NCBI GenBank assembly: GCA_049239925.1
Contig: JBMLTO010000019.1
Location: 1-14,640 of the forward strand
Direction: 5' to 3'
Source of the DNA: Legionella_A sp049239925
GTDB taxonomy: Bacteria; Pseudomonadota; Gammaproteobacteria; Legionellales; Legionellaceae
Length of the DNA stretch: 14,640 bases
A program made the position numbers and the translations under genes. Below the pieces are notes generated by a model that saw only the letters and a list, made by a program, of their open reading frames with translations, did not search any database and was not told the origin of the DNA. This document shows positions 1 through 6,051 of this stretch, in pieces. Numbering within the stretch: position 1 is the first letter of the stretch; each line of letters begins with the position of its first letter.

Positions 1-102
1 GATTCATAAATCACTACTTCTATCTTGAAGCACTACCGTGAAAAAATAGCATGTGGTTTGGACTGGTATAAAATTCCTTGAGCGCATAGGCTAGATCCAA
101 TG

Positions 103-187
103 GCTGTAACCTTCGATTTCAATACGTTATTGTTGAGCCAAGGCCCAACCTACAACTGATTGATTAAATTTTAATGTGACACCCCTG
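103..187 (+). repeat. Dispersed repeat R1, left copy
   Basis: An 85-bp block that matches the reverse complement of 14530-14614 without gaps and with six mismatches (about 93 % identity). The core around 133-155 is an imperfect palindrome (TTGAGCCAAGGCCCAA) followed by CCTACAAC; as RNA or single-stranded DNA it would form a small hairpin. The similarity stops abruptly on both sides, which suggests a discrete dispersed element rather than a duplicated gene. Repeats with a GTAGGTTGGGCC core are familiar in bacterial genomes; membership of such a family is inferred from the motif only. No coding frame spans it. Confidence 0.85.
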
Positions 188-281
188 CACTTTCGAGGAA
201 ACACGGGCTCATCTTGGTGTTGAAACGCACTATAATGTATAATGGTCAGACCAAGCAATCGCCAGAACACCCCCTCTATTA

Positions 282-367
282 ATGGGCCTGTTTTCTTTTA
301 TTACGCTAGTAGCCTTTAACATGCATCAAACAAAAGCGCTTGTCAGCATGGAAACAGCATCAAGGTA
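282..367 (+). repeat. Dispersed repeat R2, left copy, with short open frame
   Basis: An 86-bp block matching 10909-10994 in the same orientation with five mismatches and no gaps (94 %). It starts exactly at an ATG (282-284) that opens a 44-codon frame ending at TAA 414-416; the first 28 codons lie in the repeat. The predicted start reads MGLFSFITLVAFN and is hydrophobic. A doublet of TATAAT-like hexamers (231-236 and 238-243) lies upstream, but no Shine-Dalgarno precedes the ATG and the frame is closed upstream by a stop at 240-242. I do not recognise the peptide. It may be a tiny gene, a fragment of a lost mobile element or a non-coding repeat. Confidence 0.8.
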
Positions 368-375
368 TGATAATA

Positions 376-500
376 AAAGTGAGCTGACCTTCTCTGATGT
401 CATGTGGGTCAAATAAGTATTTTTCAACGTCTGAAAATCAGCTTGATTGACACAAATGCTCAAAAGAAAGCAGCAATTCTTTGATCGATCAGCTCACTTT
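376..500. repeat. 125-bp segment bounded by 12-bp inverted repeats
   Basis: AAAGTGAGCTGA (376-387) and TCAGCTCACTTT (489-500) are perfect inverted repeats separated by 101 bp. The segment lies between repeats R2 and R3 and includes the end of the small open frame that begins at 282. It has the shape of a miniature inverted-repeat element, but no second copy is present in the window and no target-site duplication is evident, so a chance match or a large stem-loop remains possible. Confidence 0.4.
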
Positions 501-512
501 AGCTGCCTAGAA

Positions 513-650
513 AGCCCTTCGAGACGCGTGCGTAGCTCGCGCCTCAGGGCGAACGGTCCTGGGAAGCGAACGGTCCTGGGAAGCGAACGGTCCTGGGAAG
601 CGAACGGTCCTGGGAAGCGAACGGTCCTGGGAAAAATGGCTAAAGTCGAG
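513..650 (+). repeat. Dispersed repeat R3, left copy, with internal expansion
   Basis: This block matches the reverse complement of 10500-10569 in two parts. The first (513-565) reads AGCCCTTCGAGACG...CTCAGGGCGAACGG and folds as an imperfect hairpin (GCCCT/AGGGC, then GAG/CTC, then GCG/CGC). The second (634-650) reads AAAATGGCTAAAGTCGAG. Between them the left copy carries extra tandem units absent from the right copy. The CCCTTCGA...CAGGGCGAACGG core resembles a palindromic repeat found scattered through many proteobacterial genomes; that assignment is from memory of the motif. The region lies just beyond the 3' end of lapA. Confidence 0.85.
549..633 (+). repeat. 17-bp tandem repeat, five perfect units
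   Basis: The unit GCGAACGGTCCTGGGAA occurs five times head to tail with no mismatch (starts 549, 566, 583, 600 and 617). The other R3 copy has a single related unit, GCGAACGGACCTGAGAA on its minus strand, so the array is a local expansion of the R3 end. Because 17 is not a multiple of three, a reading frame through it changes phase at each unit, which argues against a coding role. The perfect identity of the units suggests recent expansion, and copy number may vary between strains. Confidence 0.95.
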
Positions 651-716
651 ACTATTTGATTGTTAGTAATCAATTATATTTAACGCAAAATAAAAATAAT
701 GCTTTTTTGATTGATT

Positions 717-1001
717 TTAAATTTTTTCAGAAATTACTGTCTTCTTTTTAAGTTCTTTTTCTATGATTTTTAATTGATTTTTAATCATATAATGTTTAGC
801 TTTCAAGCGTAGATACTTAATCGAAAAGAGCGTATAGCCTAAGAACAATCCAATGATTAGTGAACTAACGACGAGCAATGCAAGAGATACAGATATGGTA
901 GTAAAATAAAAATTGATTGTTACCAACGAAGCATTTAGAGCCGAAAAGCTTATGCCAACAAAAATTAATACCACACTCAAAAGAATCATTATTATTCGCA
1001 T
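717..1001 (-). CDS. lapA: Lipopolysaccharide assembly protein A (LapA/DUF1049 family)
   Basis: Small inner-membrane protein with two transmembrane helices and a charged cytoplasmic tail. The first helix (MRIIMILLSVVLIFVGISFS) is followed by a short segment with NASLVTINFYF, a second helix (LALLVVSSLIIGLFLGY) and a basic, helical C-terminus rich in lysine (KYLRLKAKHYMIKNQLKIIEKELKKK). This is the LapA layout; with LapB the family acts in assembly and quality control of lipopolysaccharide synthesis. The frame is open from an ATG at 1016, but the ATG at 1001 has an AAGGA seven bases upstream and begins like other LapA proteins, so I prefer it (94 residues against about 102 in E. coli). It lies downstream of rpsA, as in other gammaproteobacteria, but ihfB is missing in between and lapB does not follow. 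The rpsA terminator implies its own promoter or read-through. Confidence 0.8.
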   Translation of the reverse strand: MRIIMILLSVVLIFVGISFSALNASLVTINFYFTTISVSLALLVVSSLIIGLFLGYTLFSIKYLRLKAKHYMIKNQLKIIEKELKKKTVISEKI

Positions 1002-1085
1002 GTTAGCATCCTTCATTACAATCCGCTCATTTTTATTAAGTTTGGTGAGATTGCAACTAAAAAATAAGGGTAATCGTCACTGAGC

Positions 1086-1094
1086 TTATCCACA
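1086..1094 (+). other. Perfect DnaA-box 9-mer
   Basis: TTATCCACA, the strict DnaA-box consensus, occurs in the intergenic region between lapA and rpsA. It is the only exact copy I noticed in the window. One such match (TTATNCACA on either strand) in 14.6 kb is close to chance expectation, so a role in DnaA-linked regulation or titration is only a possibility. Confidence 0.3.
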
Positions 1095-1174
1095 CCCCCT
1101 CACAAAATATATTCTCTGCCTTCATACGGAGGTTATCTCTCAATTTTACTGTATTAGACTTCGGTATTCTACTT

Positions 1175-1206
1175 AAAAAAAAAGCGTAGAAATCTACGCT
1201 TTTTTT
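1175..1206 (-). terminator. Rho-independent terminator after rpsA
   Basis: On the minus strand, an A-rich lead, the stem AGCGTAGA / TCTACGCT with a two-base loop, and a run of at least seven T residues lie about 13 bases after the rpsA stop codon. Because the stem is flanked by A and T runs on both sides it could also work on the plus strand. It closes the gyrA-rpsA transcription unit and separates it from lapA. Confidence 0.9.
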
Positions 1207-1218
1207 GAGAGTATATAA

Positions 1219-2895
1219 TCATTCACCTTCTTTGCTAGCCATTTTCTCTTTCAGTAAGTCGCCAAGAGTTGTTGTTGCTTCTCCTGTACGAGCGTACTTT
1301 TTAATTGCTTCAGCTTGTTCCTGAGCATCTTTAGCTTTGATTGAAAGTGATATCATACGACTTTTTCTATCAATATTGATGATCTTCGCTTCTATTGAGT
1401 CGCCTTCTTTAAGTATAGTTGTTGCATCATCAACCTTATCATCAGAAAGATCGGCAGCACGAATGGTACCAAACACTTCGTCAGCTAATTCAACCGTAGC
1501 TAATTTAGAATCAACAGCGGTAACTATGCCTTTCACGACTGCTCCCTTACTGTTTTCATCGACATAAGTTGTGAAACTGTCTGCTTCTAACTGCTTAAGA
1601 CCTAATGAAATGCGCTCACGCTCAGCATCTATTGCCAAAATAACAGCTTCTAATTCTTGTCCTTTTTTGTATTGCTTAACAGCTTCTTCGCCTGGAATAT
1701 TCCAAGAAATATCTGATAAGTGAACCAAACCATCAATATCACCATCTAGTCCAATAAACACACCAAAGTCAGTAATAGAACGTATTTTACCGCTTACTTT
1801 TTGACCTTTACTATGAGATTGTGCGAAATTCTGCCAAGGATTACCGACACATTGCTTCATGCCTAATGAAATCCTTCGACGATCTTCATCAATCTCCAGT
1901 ACCATAACGCCAACAACATCCCCCATGGTAACAACTTTGCTTGGGTGAACATTTTTGTTGGTCCAATCCATTTCAGACATATGAACAAGACCTTCTACGC
2001 CTTCTTCAATCTCAACGAAACAACCGTAATCTGTAATGTTTGTAACTTTTCCTTCTAAGCGCTTACCAAGCGGATAGCGTTCAACTAAGTCCACCCATGG
2101 ATCGTTACCTAATTGCTTCATACCTAATGAAACACGATTACGCTCACTATCAAAACTCAAGACCTTAACTTTAACATCTTGACCGACAGTCAATAATTCA
2201 CTCGGATGCTTAACTCTTTTCCAAGAAATATCTGTGATATGTAATAGACCATCGATGCCGCCTAAATCGATGAAAGCACCATAATCTGTTAGATTCTTAA
2301 CGATACCTTGCAACACTTGTCCTTCATGTAAAGAATCAAGTAATGCTTGCCTATCAGCGCTACTTTCTTCTTCAACAACCGCACGTCTTGATACAACGAT
2401 ATTATTGCGCTTAAGATCCATCTTGATTACTTTAAACTCAAGTTCTTTGCCTTCAAGGTAAGAAGGATCACGAACAGGCCTTACATCAACTAAAGAACCA
2501 GGGAGAAATGCGCGAATAGAGCCTATCTCGACAGTAAAGCCACCTTTGACCTTACCTGAAATTAATCCTGTCACTGTTTCATTATTATCATACGATTTAG
2601 ATAGTTTTCGCCAGGCTTCTTGACGTTTTGCTTTCTCTCTTGAGAGTAAAGTTTCACCATGACCATCTTCAACCGAGTCTAGCGCAACCTCAACTATATC
2701 ACCTAAACTGACCTCTAATTCACCATTTTTATCTAGAAACTCTTCAACGGATATTATCCCTTCTGATTTTAGACCCGCATTGAGGGTAACAAAATCGTTA
2801 TCTATTTCTATAACTTTGGCAGGGATAATTGCACCTGGATAAAATTGAGCACCAGCGATACTTTTCTCAAACAATTCCTTGAAACTTTCAGACAT
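1219..2895 (-). CDS. rpsA: 30S ribosomal protein S1
   Basis: Largest 30S protein; it binds mRNA and helps unfold and dock it on the ribosome. The product has 558 residues (E. coli 557) from an ATG giving MSESFKELFEKS, the usual S1 beginning. Six S1 (OB-fold) repeats are visible. The ends of repeats three to five are marked by the near-identical RVSLGMKQ, RISLGMKQ and RISLGLKQ at about residues 257, 344 and 431, an 87-residue period; repeat six ends with MISLSIKAK near 518. The frame is open further upstream to a GTG at 2943, which would add 16 residues, but family alignment favours 2895. Only a weak AGAG precedes that ATG, whereas a perfect Shine-Dalgarno lies 44 bases further upstream. It follows cmk by 69 bases and is closed by a terminator. 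E. coli S1 represses its own translation through a leader lacking a normal Shine-Dalgarno; similar control here is inferred. Confidence 0.97.
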   Translation of the reverse strand: MSESFKELFEKSIAGAQFYPGAIIPAKVIEIDNDFVTLNAGLKSEGIISVEEFLDKNGELEVSLGDIVEVALDSVEDGHGETLLSREKAKRQEAWRKLSKSYDNNETVTGLISGKVKGGFTVEIGSIRAFLPGSLVDVRPVRDPSYLEGKELEFKVIKMDLKRNNIVVSRRAVVEEESSADRQALLDSLHEGQVLQGIVKNLTDYGAFIDLGGIDGLLHITDISWKRVKHPSELLTVGQDVKVKVLSFDSERNRVSLGMKQLGNDPWVDLVERYPLGKRLEGKVTNITDYGCFVEIEEGVEGLVHMSEMDWTNKNVHPSKVVTMGDVVGVMVLEIDEDRRRISLGMKQCVGNPWQNFAQSHSKGQKVSGKIRSITDFGVFIGLDGDIDGLVHLSDISWNIPGEEAVKQYKKGQELEAVILAIDAERERISLGLKQLEADSFTTYVDENSKGAVVKGIVTAVDSKLATVELADEVFGTIRAADLSDDKVDDATTILKEGDSIEAKIINIDRKSRMISLSIKAKDAQEQAEAIKKYARTGEATTTLGDLLKEKMASKEGE

Positions 2896-2939
2896 GTTAA
2901 TAAACTCTTTAGTAAAAAAATGGAAGTATGAAACTATTT

Positions 2940-2947
2940 TCACCTCC
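2940..2947 (-). promoter_or_regulatory. Displaced perfect Shine-Dalgarno upstream of rpsA
   Basis: The minus strand reads GGAGGTGA, complementary over eight bases to the usual 3' end of 16S rRNA and preceded by a run of G. No ATG or TTG follows at normal spacing; the nearest family-supported start, the rpsA ATG at 2895, begins 44 bases downstream. The GTG embedded at 2941-2943 opens the rpsA frame but overlaps the motif itself. The site may act as a ribosome standby site, be brought close by folding, or be accidental. Confidence 0.5.
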
Positions 2948-2964
2948 CCCCGGACTGTGATTCA

Positions 2965-3657
2965 TTAAGAATGAAACAAATGCTTTTGGACCAAAACCAA
3001 AACTTGCTCAAATGATTGTACTATTGTCAATTCAGTAGTATCAACCACTATAGCATGACGCGCAATCTTTAATGGTGCACAATCCCTGGTTTTGTCTCTA
3101 CAATCACGTTTGATCAATTCTTTCCGAACCTGAGCGAGGCTAACATTATTTGACTTATCTTTCAACTGCAAATAACGGCGCTTTACTCTTTCTTCAATGG
3201 AAGCATCTAGATAGATTTTCAAATCAGCATTAGGAAAAACCACTGTGCCCATATCTCGTCCATCTGCGATTAAACCCGGTGGTTTTACAAACGCTCTTTG
3301 TTTTTCTAATAGCGCAATTCTTACTTCTGGGATGGTCGCGATTAAAGATGCATCATGGCCACACGCTTCCAATCGAAGCTGACTATAGATTTCCTCATCA
3401 TTCAGATAAACTAGATTGTTATTATGATCATCGGTGGCAAAATGCAAACGCATTTGGTGGGCGCATGCGACCAATTCAGCTGCATTATCAAACGAAATGG
3501 ATTTTTTTTTGGCAGCGTAGGCTAACAACCTATATATCACACCGCTGTCTAAAAAATGCCAATTTAAATACTTAGCCAACATATGGCAAATGGTACCCTT
3601 GCCAGTCCCACTGGGACCATCCAGTGTAACCACATAGGTTTTATTGTGTATCATCAT
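2965..3657 (-). CDS. cmk: Cytidylate kinase
   Basis: Phosphorylates CMP and dCMP with ATP in the cytoplasm, recycling CMP from RNA and lipid turnover. The 230-residue protein (E. coli 227) has the P-loop GPSGTGKGT at residues 14-22, the CMP-binding LDSGVIYR near 36-43, and the conserved segment ADGRDMGTVVFPNADLKIYL followed by an arginine-rich lid (EERVKRRY). Two consecutive ATG codons start the frame; a GAGGA lies five bases before the first and eight before the second, so either could be used. The gene overlaps the end of aroA by 17 bases, indicating translational coupling, and precedes rpsA, the cmk-rpsA arrangement typical of gammaproteobacteria. Confidence 0.97.
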   Translation of the reverse strand: MMIHNKTYVVTLDGPSGTGKGTICHMLAKYLNWHFLDSGVIYRLLAYAAKKKSISFDNAAELVACAHQMRLHFATDDHNNNLVYLNDEEIYSQLRLEACGHDASLIATIPEVRIALLEKQRAFVKPPGLIADGRDMGTVVFPNADLKIYLDASIEERVKRRYLQLKDKSNNVSLAQVRKELIKRDCRDKTRDCAPLKIARHAIVVDTTELTIVQSFEQVLVLVQKHLFHS

Positions 3658-4960
3658 TATATTCCTCGATTACCATATTAATTTTATTTGCGATAGCGAC
3701 AAAATTTGGAAAAGAAGTTGTAATATTTTTACTGTCTAATATGGTAATAGGTTGTTGTGCTACTGCGCCTGCTATGGCAAATGCCATAGCAACTCGATGA
3801 TCTTGGTGACTAGTAATCGTTCCTCCTTGTATGCTGCCACCTTCAATAAGCACACCATCTTTTAATTCTTGAGCATTAATGCCTAATGCTTGTAAACCAC
3901 TCACCATTGCTACAATGCGATCAGTTTCTTTACTGCGTAACTCACCCGCTCCTTGCAATAAAGTTTCTCCCTGCGCACAAGCAGCAGCAATCAAAATTAT
4001 TGGAAATTCATCAATGGCTATTGGTACCATATCTTCAGGGATGACTATTCCATGTAATAATTGATATTCAACATAAATATCACCCACAGGCTCTTCACCA
4101 TAATACCGCTCATTGCTAATGATTATCGTCGCACCCATCATTTTTAATAGGTTTATTGCGCCTGTTCGTGTAGGATTTATGCCCACATTTTTTATCCAAA
4201 TTCTGGAGCCAGGCACTAATGTTGCCGCTACGATGAGAAATGTTGCAGATGATATATCGCCAGGAATAGTTAAATCCGCAGCCATACATTCGTGGTTAGC
4301 ATCAATACTAATCATATGCCCGCTTTTTTCATAAGGGTATGAAAAAGTCTTGAGCATACGTTCCGTATGATCTCGTGTAACCGATTTTTCTATAATTTGT
4401 GTTTTTCCGGCAGCATATATCCCTGCTAAAAGTAAACAGGATTTAACCTGAGCACTAGCTATAGGCATTTCATAGCGAATACCTGCTAATTGCGGATTGC
4501 CATCAATCGAAAGCGGCGAATGACCATTACTAGTAGCGACTTTAGCTCCCATTAAATTCAATGGAACACTGATTCGAGACATCGGTCTTTTTTGTAAACT
4601 TTCATCGCCAGTCAATGTGGAACTAAATGGTTGTGCAACGAGTAATCCCGTTAGTAATCTGAGACTAGTAGCTGAATTACCACAATTAATAACAGATGAA
4701 GGTCTTCTTAAACCATATTTTCCCACACCATGAATGATTAATGATTGTGAATTTAGATGAGTCATACTTACGCCCATAGTCTTTAAAGCAGACCTCGTTG
4801 CAATACAATCATCCGCCTCTAAAAAACCATGGATCGAGCTAGTGCCAATTGCTATTGAGGCAAATATAAGAGCCCTGTGTGAAATAGACTTATCACCAGG
4901 CACCATACATTCACCACATAAAGGCTTTGCTCGCCTACTAATGAGATAAGGTGAGCTCAT
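3641..4960 (-). CDS. aroA: 3-phosphoshikimate 1-carboxyvinyltransferase (EPSP synthase), class II type
   Basis: Sixth step of the shikimate pathway: transfers the enolpyruvyl group of PEP to shikimate 3-phosphate. The protein has 439 residues. It carries the four motifs used to define class II EPSP synthases: GDKS at 22-25, SAQVK at 169-173, RDHTE at 196-200 and NPTR at 262-265. In the PEP-site loop the sequence is GNSATSLRLL (94-103): Ala97 stands where E. coli has Gly96 and Leu102 where it has Pro101. Alanine at that position blocks glyphosate in the well-studied Agrobacterium CP4 enzyme, so low sensitivity is inferred. DHRVAMAFAIAG near the C-terminus is a further family signature. The start overlaps the serC stop by four bases (ATGA) and the end overlaps cmk, so it is inside a coupled operon. 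Confidence 0.97.
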   Translation of the reverse strand: MSSPYLISRRAKPLCGECMVPGDKSISHRALIFASIAIGTSSIHGFLEADDCIATRSALKTMGVSMTHLNSQSLIIHGVGKYGLRRPSSVINCGNSATSLRLLTGLLVAQPFSSTLTGDESLQKRPMSRISVPLNLMGAKVATSNGHSPLSIDGNPQLAGIRYEMPIASAQVKSCLLLAGIYAAGKTQIIEKSVTRDHTERMLKTFSYPYEKSGHMISIDANHECMAADLTIPGDISSATFLIVAATLVPGSRIWIKNVGINPTRTGAINLLKMMGATIIISNERYYGEEPVGDIYVEYQLLHGIVIPEDMVPIAIDEFPIILIAAACAQGETLLQGAGELRSKETDRIVAMVSGLQALGINAQELKDGVLIEGGSIQGGTITSHQDHRVAMAFAIAGAVAQQPITILDSKNITTSFPNFVAIANKINMVIEEYNDDTQ

Positions 4961-6051
4961 CGTGAGTGGTTCTCAGCAAAGCGGTGCATAAAAGTCAATA
5001 ACGCATCAACTCCCTGTAAAGGCATAGCATTGTATAAACTCGCTCTTAATCCACCGACTGCTCGATGCCCTTTTAGAGCAACTAGTCCTTCTTGAGCAGC
5101 CTGGTCAACAAACGCTGCCTCTAGCTCTCGCTGATAAGTACCAAAACAAATATTCACCAAGGAACGTGAATTTTTTTCTACATCGCAATAATAAAAGGAC
5201 GACTGATCAATATAATCATACAGTTTAGCGGCTTTCATTCGATTCTGCTCGTGTAAAACAGATACGCCACCTTGTGTTTTAATCCAAGAAAACATTTTCG
5301 CTGCCAAATAACAATTAAAGGTTGGCGGGGTAGCGTAAAGTGAGCGATGAATAGCGTGCGTGCGATAATCAAGCATTGTTGGAATAACCTTCCCTACCGC
5401 TTGAGATAATAACTCATTGCGAATAATCACCACTGTTAAACCTGCTATAGAAATATTTTTTTGTGCGCCAGCAAAAATTAATCCATACTCATTAATGTTC
5501 AAAGGTTCACTCAATAGACAAGAAGTCATATCGGCTACTAAGGGGATGTCACCGACTCTTGGCACTTCATGAAAACGAACCCCATGAACCGTTTCATTGG
5601 GCGTAAAATACAAATAAGCCGTATTAGGTTTTAGTTGTAGGCAGTCTAAGGGGGGTGTCCGTTTGAATTTCATCGATTCAGCGCTGACTAAACAATAGGC
5701 CTTAGCAATTTTAGAAGCCTCTTCAAATGCCATTGCTGACCATAATCCTGAGATTAAATAGGCACCTTGTTGTTGTGCAGCCAGTAAATTCATAGGAAGC
5801 ATTGCAAACTGCATTCGAGCAGGACCACCTAAAAACATCACCGTATATGTTGAGGGAATTGCTAATAATTCACGTAAATCAGCTTCAGCTTGCTCGAGTA
5901 GCTGTATAAAATCTTCCGTGCGATGACCAACTTCACAAACTGACATGCCTAAATCATGCCAATTTAAAAATTCTTGTTGAGCATCATAGAGTATAGAAGC
6001 AGGCAATGTTGCTGGACCTGCTCCAAAGTTATAGACCCTATTCGTTATCAT
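4957..6051 (-). CDS. serC: Phosphoserine aminotransferase
   Basis: PLP enzyme that converts 3-phosphohydroxypyruvate to phosphoserine in serine synthesis and also serves PLP synthesis. From the ATG at 6051 the protein has 364 residues (E. coli 362) and begins MITNRVYNFGAGPATLP, aligning with the family start. GHR (residues 42-44) corresponds to the substrate-binding His-Arg pair, and the PLP lysine lies in AGAQKN at residue 198, the same number as in E. coli. The frame is open up to 6117; the ATG at 6069 has an AGGA eleven bases upstream and is a reasonable alternative adding six residues. Both starts overlap the 3' end of gyrA, by 14 or 32 bases. The C-terminus overlaps aroA by four bases. 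The serC-aroA pairing is common in gammaproteobacteria; attachment to gyrA is also seen in related lineages. Confidence 0.96.
   Translation of the reverse strand: MITNRVYNFGAGPATLPASILYDAQQEFLNWHDLGMSVCEVGHRTEDFIQLLEQAEADLRELLAIPSTYTVMFLGGPARMQFAMLPMNLLAAQQQGAYLISGLWSAMAFEEASKIAKAYCLVSAESMKFKRTPPLDCLQLKPNTAYLYFTPNETVHGVRFHEVPRVGDIPLVADMTSCLLSEPLNINEYGLIFAGAQKNISIAGLTVVIIRNELLSQAVGKVIPTMLDYRTHAIHRSLYATPPTFNCYLAAKMFSWIKTQGGVSVLHEQNRMKAAKLYDYIDQSSFYYCDVEKNSRSLVNICFGTYQRELEAAFVDQAAQEGLVALKGHRAVGGLRASLYNAMPLQGVDALLTFMHRFAENHSR

Larger units (their letters stand above)
1..716. other. Gene-free repeat-rich region downstream of lapA
   Basis: No intact gene is supported here on either strand. The stretch holds R1 (103-187), R2 (282-367), the 12-bp inverted-repeat segment (376-500) and R3 with its tandem array (513-650). 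Bases 1-102 contain a possible plus-strand extended -10 element (TGGTATAAA, 64-72) but nothing downstream that it clearly serves. Bases 651-716 are AT-rich and contain AATCAAT (668-674) facing ATTGATT (710-716), a weak stem just after the lapA stop that is not a convincing terminator. lapB, which follows lapA in many gammaproteobacteria, is not present. Confidence 0.7.

Noticed and set aside
549..633. Possible CRISPR array
   Set aside because: The units are directly contiguous with no spacers, and no cas genes are present.
447..659. 70-codon plus-strand open frame across the tandem repeat
   Set aside because: It runs through the R3 hairpin and the 17-bp array, which shifts frame at each unit; it has no ribosome site and no recognisable domain.
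1021..1174. Possible ihfB remnant in the rpsA-lapA spacer
   Set aside because: I found no segment resembling IHF-beta; only a 22-codon frame without a ribosome site.
1600..2140. Repeated CCTAATGAAA motifs on the plus strand inside rpsA
   Set aside because: They encode the SLGMKQ/SLGLKQ ends of successive S1 domains and are explained by protein repeats.
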